The position numbers and the translations under genes are program-made. A DNA stretch of 64,000 nt, from positions 2,294,544-2,358,543 of the forward strand of contig NW_020653856.1 of NCBI RefSeq assembly GCF_003589595.1. The letters are read 5' to 3'. A model generated the notes under the pieces. It ran no database searches. It was not told where the DNA came from and saw only the letters and a list, made by a program, of their open reading frames with translations. Below are positions 53,531 through 64,000 of the stretch, piece after piece. The stretch comes from Hyposmocoma kahamanoa (lineage: Eukaryota > Arthropoda > Insecta > Lepidoptera > Cosmopterigidae). The first letter of the stretch is position 1, and each line of letters opens with the position of its first letter.

Positions 53531-54345
53531 TAGTGTAGGATGTGTTCACCTAGGAGGCCTACTATAACCTTTCCAAAAACATTCTTATTTCAATGTAAGC
53601 GTAAAGCTTATTATAATATGACATTCGTACCATGACAAACCTGTCAACCAAGTAATGTATTATTGCTAAAGTGATTGAAAGAACGAATGGTTTCCCAATA
53701 TTGTCTATTCCTCACTAAAAATAGGAAAGAAATAACGCTATATGAACTATATAATCTTTCTGTTTTGATGTTCCGAATCGTCTTATCGTAGTATAATGTT
53801 TAAGTACTTAATGTTATTTACATTCAGAGCATATTAACTGTTAGAAAAAGAAATCCGCATTTCATGAAGTAAAATAAATAAAACAAGCTGAGTCTTGATG
53901 GTTACGTTGTGAATTCGGAATTATAGTCTAGTGCCAACTGTTAGTGTCGCCAAGGAGCGTATAGATGTCGCTGTTATGATTTTACGAAATAAACATCGCG
54001 TATTTTTATTTAACGAGAAATTATGTCCTATGTACTATTAAATTAAAAAATAAACAAAAATTGGAGAGATTTATGTAAATAAACAAGTTCAACATAACTT
54101 TGAATCATTAAAAATCAATACTTAGACAATAAAATTCGAAAATAATTTTGTTTCCACTGCGTCCGAGTAGCTATTTTAAGATTGCTAAATTTGACATAAG
54201 AACAATCTGGGGAATGAGTAGTCGCAAAGCTGCAAATAAAACATTACAGTTTTAACATTATAATAAGCTTACTTTTAGCGCGTCATGGTACGAAAAGTCA
54301 AATTAAGGTATATATTGTTTTAACTGTCACGATTGAGACTGAACT
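53531..54345. other. No recognised gene
   Basis: AT-rich; nothing named. Confidence 0.4.
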
Positions 54346-54349
54346 TACT

Positions 54350-54620
54350 TACTTAGCTGGCTCAGCGACCCGAAGTGAATCTTGGCCACCGACACCAAAA
54401 TATGCCATTTCTTGCGGTCTTGTGCCGGTTTCGACCATTTGGGCACATTCAGCTCCCTCAGGTCTGATATCTCGGACCTCGTCGCGTACCGTGGACCGTT
54501 GTGGCGTAGAGGAGCGCCTCCGGGTAGCGGACAGGGGAATTGCTGGTAGTAAAGTAAAGCTAGCTACGCTAACCGGCAAGGTCGAGTGTGGTGCTCCAGC
54601 AACATAGGTGTTGTGTGGCA
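54350..54620 (-). pseudogene. Possible RTE-like LINE C-terminal remnant
   Basis: The minus-strand frame holds LRELNVPKWSKPAQDRKKWH and SVAKIHFGSLSQL, resembling an AQDRxxW end of RTE polyproteins. GC-richer than its surroundings. No catalytic part. Confidence 0.4.
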
Positions 54621-54699
54621 GACTAACACTGCTCTCACGTAAAAAAACAAGCCGTTACGAAATCGGCAGAAAAATGAAACCTTAAAAAAATTCTATTAA

Positions 54700-54873
54700 T
54701 TTTTTTATATGATACCAAGTGCTGGGACGAATAACTCGTGCGTCTGATGGTAAATGACACGCCTGTCCATAACAGTTGCAGTTCTTTCAAAGCTTTAAAA
54801 CAAAAAGGTCTGTGGAGCACAGCCACTGCGCCCGTCACGTCTGTTGTTAAGTCTCATGTGCCTATAATGGTCA
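54700..54873 (-). mobile_element. SINE-2 3' part abutting MITE-B
   Basis: GATACCAAGTGCTGGGACGA, GTAAATGACACGCCTGTCCA, CACTGCGCCCGTCAC, CTCATGTGCCTATAATGG. It stops where the MITE-B target site begins. Confidence 0.75.
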
Positions 54874-54881
54874 CCATCTGT

Positions 54882-55388
54882 CTTCGAGTATATAACCAGA
54901 AACAGAGATGAAATAAGGGCCATTCATCCCCTACAACTAGTCACGCAAATGGGCCTTACATCACTTTTAAATATTACTTATCGTTTGCACTGAAATCAGA
55001 AAACTGAAATAGTACAGCGCCAACAACTGACCTGTGTGTACGTCTCCGTATATTCCAAAAATATTCTGTATTCACTGTAATAAAGATAATATCTCTAACA
55101 ATGGGGGCTGTTCCATTCAATGGTGTGGGAAAAACAAGAGGAATCACATTTCATCGGTAATTACATATTAAATATGTAATTTTGCAATTTTCGTCCATTA
55201 TAGCAAAGCTCAAGTTAAACCATAGTTAAACTCTGTCGATTTGAAGTGAAATAATTGACGACACCCGTCAATTGTTTCGAATTCGGGCTGGTCAATCGGA
55301 GCGCTGTTGTTACAGTAATGACATGGCAGAATAGTTTTCACACAAATTAAATGCCATTTCGTCTCTATTTCCGGTTATATACTCCATG
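54882..55388 (+). mobile_element. MITE-B, complete, longest copy
   Basis: 507 bp, TIRs CTTCGAGTATATAACCAGAA and TTCCGGTTATATACTCCATG. The flanks CCATCTGT and CTATCTGT (54874-54881, 55389-55396) match in 7 of 8. It contains TGGGGGCTGTTCCATTCAAT and other blocks shared by all four copies. Confidence 0.9.
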
Positions 55389-55479
55389 CTATCTGTCTAT
55401 CTATTAGTCGTCGAAATTAGTCCAATGAGGACAAATTCGGTGGGTCTAGCTCTAGTAAATGTTACTTCCCCATCATAGT

Positions 55480-56120
55480 CACGATCTATAACGAACTATG
55501 GTTGGCATAACCCAGAGGCAATCCTGCAAGGCGCTGCTTGGTGTACACCGAATAATGACCCACTACTCGCAATATGTTTTTGAGGTCATTATGTTCACGT
55601 GGAAACACTTAGCACCGTTTGGGCGAGTGGAGGCGATGGGTGGGTGCCTCCGTCGTGCGGGATAACTCCGATCAGTACCGCGTCGCACTGCACTTCCCGA
55701 AAAAATCCCGCTGGTTATAGGACCGACCTATAACCAGCGGATATATGAGCACCTACCCACCGAACTAGAAAACGAATGCTGTGAGGAAACGTTTAGGTGC
55801 AGACTGAAGAACCTTTTATTGGAAAAGTCCCTTTACTCAGTATCAGAGTACACTCAAAGGGCTTAATAAATAATTAAATTATTATATATATTAATGGATT
55901 TGACATTCACCATATTATTATACTGTAATATACATTTATTAGTTATTAAGAATCCATATTGACATTTCCTGTATACACTTGACATTGAGAGTTTAATTCA
56001 ATTATTTATTAGTTTAATTAATTTTGTTGATTTTGTATATGTACACTATTGTGTGCTTATGACTCACTATTGTATTATTATTTCTTTATTATTTTGTAAA
56101 CTGACGCTCACTTTTCGAAG
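55480..56120 (+). pseudogene. LINE C-terminal remnant
   Basis: Plus-strand frame with YNQRIYEHLPTELENECCEE, TFRCRLKNLLLEKSLYSVSE, YTQRA then TAA near 55865. It looks like the FxxxLPxxLxx..FKxxLKxxLL end of a LINE polyprotein. A stop lies upstream (near 55665). About 250 bp of AT-rich 3' UTR follow. Confidence 0.55.
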
Positions 56121-56535
56121 AGTAGTATAAATTGATATGTAATTGTATTTGTGTGAAATTTGTAATGTTGAGAGAAATACACTAAACTATAAGCCAACTA
56201 GGTAGGTAGATAGGACGGGTCAGTGTCCATGGATCTGTAAAGAGTCCAAAATGTTTGTTAGTGCGAAAAAAAAATGTGATTTAGGTACGTAATTTTTATG
56301 ACAGTTTCTTTTTATTTATTGATTTTATTTATATACATTTTAAGAAAATTCACGGACAAATAATAAATTGTTATAATTAAATATGAGTAATCCAATGCCA
56401 TTTACGAATTTTTACCAACATGGTACAATATAATAAATTGTTTAACAAAGCCAAAAACAGATTTTAAGAAAGAGCAAAAAAAGAACAAAGTTACATGAAA
56501 AAATAATAAGTAGTTAAAACAAATAGCGAGTGAAA

Positions 56536-56763
56536 CATTGACTTACAATTATATGGACGTCGGGTCCGCGCTAAAAAGTGTCCGCACTTATAAGGCACTA
56601 AAATCGTATACAGAGCGCCAAACTCCGCTTTAGTCTTCATTTGTTCGACTGACAGCGCGATACTGCGATGACATTATAATTTAAATTTCGAATAGGTTGA
56701 CTTGGGACATTTTTTTCGTGGTTTTTGTATTAGACCCGTCGTCCATTTATTTGTAAGTCAATG
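56536..56763 (+). mobile_element. MITE-C copy 2: perfect 8-bp duplication GAGTGAAA
   Basis: 228 bp, the same TIRs and interior as the 15.7-kb copy with an internal deletion (the segment after TTTAAATTTCGAATAGG). GAGTGAAA flanks both ends (56528-56535, 56764-56771). Confidence 0.93.
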
Positions 56764-56892
56764 GAGTGAAACAAAAAAAAACAAAAATAATAGACAATTA
56801 GACAAAAGCCAGTTACGTGTTGTATCAAAATGACATTTGGTCATTTCTCGGCTGACTGTCTTAAAACCTAAGAACTCTATTTTTTCTGTAAA

Positions 56893-57055
56893 TTGACCTT
56901 CATCTCACCTGTTGGAAAGTGACGACGAGATCGACGATTAAGCACGCACACCTATGTAATGCCCATTCACTCTCACCTTGAAAAGGCTCAAGAGAATAAG
57001 TCTGCGGACTGCAATTCCACTCTACAGCCGTTCGCCATATAAATACAATATTATT
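56893..57055 (-). mobile_element. LINE-J 3' fragment
   Basis: TTGACCTTCATCTCACCTGT, CTCTCACCTTGAAAAGGCTC, ATTCCACTCTACAGCCGTTC; the same 3' region as 39.18-39.35 kb. Confidence 0.78.
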
Positions 57056-57484
57056 GTAACGGCACGAAAAGACCTCCCCGCATAACGGACCACTACCTTT
57101 TCTTTCTCATATAGCTGGCGGACCCTGAGCAACAATCGGCTAGTACCTTATGTCGGCTCCACACGATTGCCAAACCATGGAAAGGGCGCGCAAGCACAAA
57201 ACGTGTGTGATGGTGTGTTTGAATTGGCTTGCGCAAGCTTGCATATGCTTGTTTGTCGAAGCTTGCGGCAAGTGTTCGACAGGCAGACGTTTCTTTTCTG
57301 CTACGTTGGGTTGATGGAAATGTTAGTAATATTATTTGATTTTTAATTCGGGACTTAATCATCCAGTTATAAGCAAATGTATACGACATCGAGTATCGCC
57401 CGACAAGTCGCCGGATGTCGTGAGTGTTGTATGTCGGTCTAATGAGAACCCTAGTGCTCAAATAAATAATGAAGATCAAGTGCG

Positions 57485-57605
57485 TGTATTTATAAAAACT
57501 CGCACGGCAAAAAGAAGCTGACACCCGTTTCTTCAGTCCCTTCGAGACTATGGACGTTGCAATTCGTCCGAAACGTCGAGGTAATTAAAATATGTTTTAT
57601 ACGTG
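57485..57605 (+). mobile_element. Penelope-like element terminal fragment (tentative)
   Basis: CTCGCACGGCAAAAAGAAGC, then TTCAGTCCCTTCGAGACTAT, GCAATTCGTCCGAAACGTCG and AGGTAATTAAAATATG. The CCGAAACGTCG core is typical of Penelope-like terminal regions. Confidence 0.45.
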
Positions 57606-57606
57606 A

Positions 57607-57701
57607 TTAGGGGTCGTATTTCAGAACTCTACTCAATGCTCAAGTCAGGATTTGAGCAGACTTGAGTATGATTTCAAGCACTGGAAATACGACCCTAATT
57701 G
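57607..57701. repeat. Small TIR unit (GGGTCGTATTTC)
   Basis: TTAGGGGTCGTATTTCAG at the left and CTGGAAATACGACCCTAA at the right form an inverted pair about 95 bp apart. The interior has direct and inverted CAAGTC/GACTTG words. Confidence 0.75.
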
Positions 57702-57734
57702 CAAGGCCTTGAGTATGATTTTCAGTGCTCACTG

Positions 57735-57762
57735 CAATACTCAAGTCCGGACTTGAGTATTG
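57735..57762. repeat. Perfect 28-bp palindrome
   Basis: CAATACTCAAGTCC followed directly by its reverse complement GGACTTGAGTATTG, no loop. Confidence 0.95.
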
Positions 57763-58064
57763 AGTAATTAAAAATGAAATAATGTCTGAAAATCGTGAAA
57801 GTTTAAATGAAAGTATATGTAAGTAATACCTTAAAATAAGGCCACGAAACAATACACCATAGTTCTATAAATGAATCCGCGAGGGGTTTGGAACAAATTG
57901 ACGATGGTTTTGCCCTCCCAAATGAATCGCCAAAATATACCATTAACGTATAATTTGTGTACACAGACAGAGTAGAAAGAAAACAAAGTTTATAAAAATT
58001 AATACTTAAAAACACAATATTTAAATAGGTAAATATTATTATTTGTATGTATACGTTGTAGCGT

Positions 58065-58145
58065 GGCCGTGACAGCCACGGTTGGACCCAACGCCAGTCA
58101 TGCAGAGTCAGGTCGTGGCTTCGAATCCGAGCTTGCACTTCTGAG
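58065..58145 (+). mobile_element. tRNA-like SINE head
   Basis: GCGTGGCCGTGACAGCCACG (A-box-like TGGCCGTGACAG) and GGTCGTGGCTTCGAATCCGA (B-box GGCTTCGAATCC). Acceptor pairing is absent, so it is not called as a tRNA gene. Confidence 0.5.
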
Positions 58146-58165
58146 TTTTAGATTTTATGTGAAAT

Positions 58166-58460
58166 TTTTTTCATGACATTAAGTGACGGGACAGAACAGT
58201 CGTGGGCCTGATGGTAAGCGACACGCCTGTACTTAACAGATGCAGTGCCGCTCAGAGTTTTACATCACAAAGATCTGAGGGGCATTGCCCCTGCGCCCGT
58301 CAGCCTGGGATATAAGTTGACAAGTCCCATGTGCCTGTTATTTCACCAGCACCTTTAAAACTGGAATACAGTAATGTAGGCATTACTGCTTGGTGGTAGA
58401 AACAGATAAGTAAGTTGGCAGTACTTCCCTGGACAAACTCTTTCACTCTAATGCTACTAA
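58166..58460 (-). mobile_element. SINE-2 full-length copy
   Basis: Complete in reverse: TCATGACATTAAGTGACGGG to GGCAGTACTTCCCTGGACAA and TAATGCTACTAAAAAAC. Hairpin CAGTAATG TAGG CATTACTG intact. Confidence 0.88.
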
Positions 58461-59376
58461 AAAACAGTTAGCTTCTTATTGTAATAATTTATTCTTATTA
58501 GTATTTATTTTTTATTTATGTAGAAAATGAAATTATTTGACCTATTAACGGTCCTTCCAATCACATATAATTTTTTGTTCTATTCAATCAGTCGCTGAGA
58601 ATGGTATAGGTTGGTAGCTTAAAAAACAAATACACCAGTCAATTTCAAGATAAAAAAGGCACTCTAGATAGATCTCAGAAAAGCAAATAAATAAAGAAGG
58701 CATCAAGCAAACAGAGAAAACAGGACAAAGAAAATTTAATTGGTCCAGGCCTCGACCTATCTGGACAATAGAGAGGGTGTTGTACGTGCACGCGGGTGTT
58801 TTTTCCCAAGGAAGCCTATGTCAACGGCCTGATGTGAGGTCAGGTCTACCTTTGTAACGATATGTTGCAAAAATTTGACAACAGATGGCGTGATTAGTAT
58901 TTTAAAACGCAACATAGGTTTGCTAGTTTTTTTTATTTATAATACTTGTAATTGCAATAATTACAATTTATAACCATGAAATTAAGTAGGTACAATTGTA
59001 AAAACTAACATATCGACTGTGAACTGGCAACCGGTACCATCTCAATTTTGACAACTTTACAGGACGAAGAAGAAATCATTTATATAGGGTTTATTAAATA
59101 AAAATACGTAGTGCACATACATACATATGTGTAATAAAAATATTTAAAAACTTCGTATTTTTATTTGATCAACCAGATGCTATATAAAGGACGCAAACAA
59201 TTTTTTCTTCATCCTGTAAGTTTACGGTATCGAACATTGGAAATAAAACCATGCGTAGTGAATCGGTCAAAAACTGTGTCTATACTATATCTATACTGTG
59301 TCGGTAACCAGTTAACTCTAAATAAGAAAATAATATGTTCCTTGTTGCTCTAGATTGACACACAATAGTAGTATTT
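58461..59376. other. No recognised gene
   Basis: AT-rich; the ACAGATGGCGTGATTAG region is unassigned. Confidence 0.4.
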
Positions 59377-59517
59377 GGTAGCAGTAAAGCTCCTTACGAA
59401 AGTGTTCGTCCAGGGAAGTACTGTACCTTACCTATATCTACCTCGACGCAGTTATGTTAGCATTACTGCGTTCATATTTTGAAGGGTAAGAATGCTGGTA
59501 AAATTACTGGCACCGTT
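59377..59517 (+). mobile_element. SINE-2 5' half
   Basis: GGTAGCAGTAAAGCTCCTTA, GTTCGTCCAGGGAAGTACTG, ATGTTAGCATTACTGCGTTC, GGGTAAGAATGCTGG, then loss. Confidence 0.8.
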
Positions 59518-59715
59518 AATACGGGCAGTATTGAATCGGTTCCATTGCGCGAGTCGAGTGGCTTTGTTTCAGAATTTCTTTTTCTACAAACGACATTAGA
59601 GCCATTTGAAAAATATGTTCTATTTAATTCAGTTGATATAAAAAAAAGTCATTGGTAACAGTAATTGAATACAGCGGTTTTTTTTTGTAAAATTTCGAGG
59701 TAAGTTTGTGTTTAT

Positions 59716-60886
59716 CCGCTCACGCGATGCGCTCCTACTACCGCAAAATGGCGGCTATTTGGTTTCGCAAATTAGAAAAGTATTCAGTTTAAATACAAGT
59801 TTGTATAAATAAAAATTATTATTCTGCATTGCTAAATAAATATCCTCCGTACTACCAACAAAAACATCTCAAATAAAATGCAGTAATACACCGCAAATCC
59901 TGCACTTAAAAAGCACTAACGAAATTTTTGGTGTACTTGGATAAATATGATAATATTCCGTTTGAGTGGTTCTAACGTTTACCGTGAAATTACTCCTTAA
60001 AGTATAGTTTATAAACATTTATATTCAGGGTAAACTTTAAAAACGTGACTTACGGTATGTTTTCAATAAATAAACACCGAAATCACCAGCCCAAACAATA
60101 ACACACACGATTGTCGTGACGTATTTTTGAGGTTGTTTATTTTTTTTAAATGACAGACCCAGGCATATTACACATATTTAAGACATATTGCCAGTCGTTT
60201 TACACGAGCAGTCTGTGGATCTCATATAGCAAATGTGCTTACAGTGCTCTGCGCGTTCAGTTTAATAACATCTTCAGGGCTTTGTTGGGGAGGCCGCGCT
60301 TCTGCAGTGCGTCGGGGATGTTTGCCGAAGCCCGTATTGACGATTTCTATGCGATCATGCGTAAAAAGGCGAACTCCCTGAGATGCAGATTGCGTTGCAG
60401 CACCAACGGAGTCCTGAAGATGATAGCTGATAGGTGTGAGGGCCCGATCCTCAAATATTGGATGGACCTACAGAGGGGGGTATATGTCCATATCCGAAAT
60501 TAGATGTGTAGGAGTTGTATATGTGCCCTTCCTTCTTGTAGCATTTTATTATAAATTTATAGATTAATTACTTATGTACTAACCTAATTTTAAGTCAAAT
60601 TGTTACTAACTAACTAACAATACTATGGACGAAGTCTGAAATAAACAATATTTTATTTTATTTTTATTTTATTTTTATTAAAAACTTTATGGTTTGCTAG
60701 AGTAGTTACCGAAATAGCAATTAATATTAGTTCTTTTACCTATTATAACTTCGATATCAATTATAAATTCTTTCTTTTATAATATAAATATCGAATTTAT
60801 ATTATAAATTCGATGTTCGGTATAAAATCATCACCGGCACCTCTAGGTGTGATATGCGTCTACGGCTGCATGTATCGCGTGAGCGG
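59716..60886 (-). mobile_element. MITE-A copy 3, split by a LINE; perfect TTAT duplication
   Basis: CCGCTCACGCGATGCGCTCC at the left, TACATGCAGCCGTAGACG in reverse at the right, and TTAT on both sides (59712-59715, 60887-60890). Sequence is colinear with copy 1 in reverse, except for the insertion at about 60167-60674 and a small internal duplication near 60760-60810. Confidence 0.92.
60167..60674 (+). pseudogene. Daphne-like LINE fragment nested in MITE-A
   Basis: The frame to TAG at 60501 reads YCQSFYTSSLWISYSKCAYS, NNIFRALLGRPRFCSASGMF, then DFYAIMRKKANSLRC and CEGPILKYWMDL. It is colinear with residues near the C-terminus of the 3.49-6.35 kb ORF2 (YCQSFYT.., FRALMG.., CSASGMFADAQ). The 3' UTR has GAAGTCTGAAATAAACAATA and a TTTTATT repeat tail. 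A 5'-truncated, dead copy. Confidence 0.92.
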
Positions 60887-61063
60887 TTATCTTCTGTTAC
60901 GAAAATTTTTAGGAATCGTATATTCACACCGTATACTAATCAGTGTATAAGTCAATTTTACTACATTTTTTTTCCAAAGTGATTTAGTTAGTTTAGTTTG
61001 ATTTAACACTTTCGCTGTTATGCAGAATCAACCAAAGTCATTTAAGGTTGTATTGACCCTTAA

Positions 61064-61130
61064 GGCTAGGCGTGTAGCTTACCACCAGGCGCAAGACTTA
61101 TACGTCCCGTTACATTACAAATCATAAAAA
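61064..61130 (+). mobile_element. SINE-2 3' fragment
   Basis: AGGCGTGTAGCTTACCACCA, GGCGCAAGACTTATACGTCC and an ATCATAAAAAG tail. Confidence 0.7.
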
Positions 61131-61187
61131 GAAATAAAGAAGAATGGCATGGGTCTAATGGATTTGGCAAGACAGCAATTTGTCGAT

Positions 61188-61415
61188 GTTTGATTGATTG
61201 AAACTGGGATCTCGGTTACAGATTGAAACTTACTGTACCGTCTCCGGCTTGATAATTGCTACAGACGGTATCTTGTTACTGGTTAGACAAAAAACAATGG
61301 CGAAATTATTGTTAAAAGAATTGTTTAGTAATATATTCATTACATTTTTCCGAATCCGAGACTATATAGATCTAGAAAACTAGGATCCATTTCGGATGTC
61401 GCTTGTGCACTAAGT
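61188..61415 (+). repeat. Second copy of the unrecognised 41-kb sequence
   Basis: CGGCTTGATAATTGCTACAG and AATGGCGAAATTATTGTTAA match the minus strand at 40.87-41.0 kb. 61360-61415 matches 40.13-40.25 kb (TCTAGAAAACT, TTTCGGATGTCGCTTGTG). The LINE and adjacent sequence between those blocks at 40 kb are absent here. A 61-codon frame includes SGLIIATDGILLLVRQKTMA. Confidence 0.55.
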
Positions 61416-61417
61416 TT

Positions 61418-61684
61418 TAGTAGCAATAGATCTCCTTGTAAAAGAGTTCGTCCGGGGAAGTACTGCCACCTTACCTATTTCTGCTGCCAAGCAGTAATGT
61501 AAGCCATACTGCGTTCCGGTTTTGAAGAGTTAAGGGTGCTGATGATATTACAAACACATGGGACTTGTCAACTTATGTCTAGGGGTGTCGGGGGTAGTCG
61601 CAGTGCTTCCGAGATCTTTGTCATTTAAAGCTCTAAATGGTACTGCAAGTTATGGAGTCCCGTCACCTAAATATTATAAAAAAG
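61418..61684 (+). mobile_element. SINE-2 near full-length copy
   Basis: TAGTAGCAATAGATCTCCTT, GTTCGTCCGGGGAAGTACTG, GCAGTAATGTAAGCCATACTGC hairpin (two halves), ACTTATGTCTAGGGGTG. It has a deletion of the ACAGGCGTGTCGC block and ends ATATTATAAAAAA. Confidence 0.83.
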
Positions 61685-61689
61685 ACAGG

Positions 61690-61735
61690 TTCGAATCCTG
61701 TCAGAGCGAAAAAATTTTTCTTCCTGTTCGATTAT
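61690..61735 (+). mobile_element. tRNA-like T-arm of a SINE-B-type repeat
   Basis: GACAGGTTCGAATCCTGTCA forms a perfect 5-bp T-stem and is followed by GAGCGAAAAAATTTTTC as in other SINE-B copies. There is no 5' tRNA half because SINE-2 directly precedes it. Confidence 0.5.
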
Positions 61736-62081
61736 TTGTATTGATAATTTTTATAAGAGAATAATGAAGTAATTTGATTAAAAAATAAACGATATGAATC
61801 TTCTCCATGGTTACTGTCGTATTACAGTAAGCATGAAGCTTTTTAACTAACTAAATAAACTTTGATTTCAAAGACTTGATTCCATTTTTTATCTCATTGT
61901 CTGCAAACGCTCTTGCATTTTGTTACAGCATGCAAGGCAATGCATATCAAATTTAGTAAGTTCCTTTACACGAAACGATCATAGCAATCTAAAAAAAAAT
62001 TGCTATAAAAGAACATTTAGCCATCATCACTAATACGTATGGCGCGAAACCCTTACGTAATGTCTGCAAAATAAAAATAAG

Positions 62082-62300
62082 TTTTTTTTTATAATATCAA
62101 GTGAAGGGACAAACAAATCGTGTGCCTAGTGGTAAACTACACGCCTGTCGATAATAGTTACTGTGGCACGATCTGAAGGGTACTGCCACTGCGCTTGTCA
62201 CCCTGAGACATAAGTTGACAAGTCCCACGTACCCGTAATTTCACCAACACCCTTCAAAACCGGAACGGGACTACTGCTTGGAGGCAGAAATAAGTAATAC
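62082..62300 (-). mobile_element. SINE-2 copy
   Basis: ATATCAAGTGAAGGGACAAA, TGCCTAGTGGTAAACTACAC, GCTTGTCACCCTGAGACATA, GTAATTTCACCAACACCCTT. The hairpin is damaged (GGGACTACTGCTTGGAGGC). Confidence 0.8.
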
Positions 62301-62334
62301 TCATGCTGCGGCAAAAAAAGACGGCATCAAGCAA

Positions 62335-62432
62335 ATAGAAAATTCGTGAGGTCTGCTGATTGGGTTAGACCCGGTCTGGCAAACAGGCGTTGGTTCGAAT
62401 CCAGCCGGTAAGAAAGAATTTCTTTTTGTGTT
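62335..62432 (+). mobile_element. SINE-B copy
   Basis: Head GGTCTGCTGATTGGGTTAGA, B-box GGTTCGAATCCAGCCGG, then AAGAAAGAATTTCTTTTTGT as in 41.84 kb. Confidence 0.6.
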
Positions 62433-64000
62433 TGAACTACTGTTGGGATAACTTTCCGAAAAACTTTAAACAGTGGAAATTTTTCCGGAAAAATTCCCGA
62501 AAAATTAGAAAAATTGGAAAAATGTTATTTCGAAGGCTCATAATGTTATGTTCTACATTTAAAAGCATCTTTTGTAGTTTAATTTAGCGTGAATTATATA
62601 ATTAGTGTTACAGCTAAAGCACAAAGAAAAACGTGATTTAAAATGATTTCACAAAAGCGAAAAGAACCTTTTTAATGGCTCCAACGTTTTCGTGCAGTAA
62701 CTTCAACTTTTGACAGGTGTCAACGTCAAATATGGAAAATTCTTACAGGATAAAAAAAAAAGGAAAGGAGCTGCCCTGACAATAGAATGAACGTGCATAT
62801 TTAAATAAAAATTTAACGCTACAAATGGCGGATTTCTTTAGTGTTGTACCGTAAGCTATCGATAAGTCATTATCGACATGTAAATGTATGGCTTGAATGT
62901 TGACTGTTTTGTTTAGTTTACTGTAACCAAAGTATGATTAGAACATTTAATTAAAGTATCAATCAATATTCCATTTGGGAATATCTTGTTAATTTGTATG
63001 TACTTTCTTTGTTTTGTGTTAATTGTGGCAATTTTTTTTGAATTGCGTTAAAAAACCAGTATGCATTTCGTATGCAGACGGACAATCGTGTGAACACTAT
63101 TGGCCGAGCGCCTTTGATTTGTGATAAGCGCCAAATGTGCTCTATACACGTTGGCGCTTGCCTTCACTCAGTCAGCTAGACGAGTGACACCGAACGATGG
63201 CAAGGCAAGGCAAATAGGCTATCTATACGTTTACGTTGGATAAACATATCATTGTATTGCTGGCTTTAAAAATAGTCATTCTTAGTATTACCGTTGTCAG
63301 TGGAAAACATTCGGAAACGAGTGAATAATTTTGTTCACAAGAACTGAGAATGCTTAGTAAATGAGTCTTGTCGAATCTAAATTAAATATAAAATTATTTA
63401 CCAATGAACCTAGTGATGGAATTGCATTATCATGTAATCTAGTTACATTCAAAGTTCTGTTAAAATTTGACTCTTCAAAATGAAACGAATAAATAGAGAT
63501 GAACTGATCCAATGTTTATATTCAGCAGTCCTATTATTTCCTACCATTATCTTTTCATTTCTTGGTAAACTTGAAAAAGTAAAAATAATAATAATAAAAA
63601 CCTCGTTCTGAATTGTTTTAATAACAGAATATCAATAATATGTACGCTTACAAGAACAACACTATCACAAAACAATCATTAACAACAATCATCAAAATAT
63701 ACAAACAAGTAGGCAATCTGAAGTAACCAAAGCAAAATTTGGCAAGATTATTGATACATGAGATATTTGGGCTATTGTGTGATTTATAGTTAGAAAAATA
63801 ACCATGCCTGTCAGTGTTACATTCGATTGATTCTCGCTTTTGGTAATGCCATATCCCTTAATGCTGCAGCGACGCATTTTTATTAATACCTATTTGTTCT
63901 CACTGTCAATATTTTTGTCCATTTTATTACTATCCATGCAAATAATTCAACAAAAACACTTGGAAAACATTTGTTTTGAAATTTGATGTACTGCCCTTTG
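62433..64000. other. No recognised gene to the window end
   Basis: AT-rich. A less AT-rich stretch at 63080-63230 includes TTGGCGCTTGCCTTCACTCA and GTCAGCTAGACGAGTG, which is promoter-like in feel only. Confidence 0.4.

Noticed and set aside
1..64000. CRISPR arrays, rRNA, bacterial operons, LTR retroviral elements
   Set aside because: No spaced direct repeats, no rRNA-like sequence, no operon structure, and no gag/pol/env or LTR pair recognised.

Overview
The window is AT-rich eukaryotic DNA, almost certainly from a moth or butterfly (Lepidoptera). The evidence is: non-LTR retrotransposons of lepidopteran type (a CR1/Daphne-like LINE, a jockey-superclade LINE, RTE remnants); tRNA-headed SINEs; MITEs with clean target-site duplications; and a secreted lipocalin split into small exons with GT/AG junctions. 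There are no bacterial operons, no rRNA, no CRISPR array and no true tRNA gene. Family names rest on motif recognition only; no database search was possible.

Layout. 1-420: 3' end of a truncated LINE. 3.1-6.65 kb: a LINE with a fully open ORF2 (endonuclease plus reverse transcriptase), followed directly by a 621-bp TIR element (MITE-A). 7-28 kb: a mosaic of small repeats and LINE fragments. They comprise SINE-2 (25 copies recognised across the window), SINE-1, SINE-3, SINE-B, a Penelope-like foldback repeat, two hAT-like MITE families (MITE-B and MITE-C, both with 8-bp duplications), RTE fragments and jockey-type 3' ends. 29.4-32.66 kb: a nearly full-length jockey-superclade LINE ('LINE-J') with a poly(A) tail and one in-frame stop. 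28.1-42.3 kb, minus strand: host coding sequence. This is a lipocalin gene with its signal-peptide exon at 42.2 kb, its GxW exon at 38.7 kb and a terminal exon at 34.5 kb, plus a paralogous terminal exon of identical length at 28.1 kb. Flanking DNA is shared between the two terminal exons, so this is a segmental duplication. At least one middle exon was not found, and a 10-N gap flanked by a duplicated 47-mer lies inside the gene. 43-64 kb: more nested repeats, a possible terminal exon of an unrecognised membrane protein at 43.9-44.1 kb, and a third MITE-A copy split by a fragment of the same LINE family seen at 3-6 kb.

The only host gene supported with confidence is the lipocalin. The rest is mobile DNA whose nesting gives a relative chronology: MITE-A before the Daphne-like LINE, SINE-3 before SINE-2, LINE-J before SINE-1, SINE-2 before a foldback element, and a SINE-B-containing repeat before LINE-J. 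The most interesting signals are the duplicated lipocalin terminal exons with a conserved C-terminal tail beyond the usual end of the fold, MITE-A with 4-bp duplications, the two hAT-like MITE families, several long foldback structures, and a LINE/SINE 3'-end chimera.
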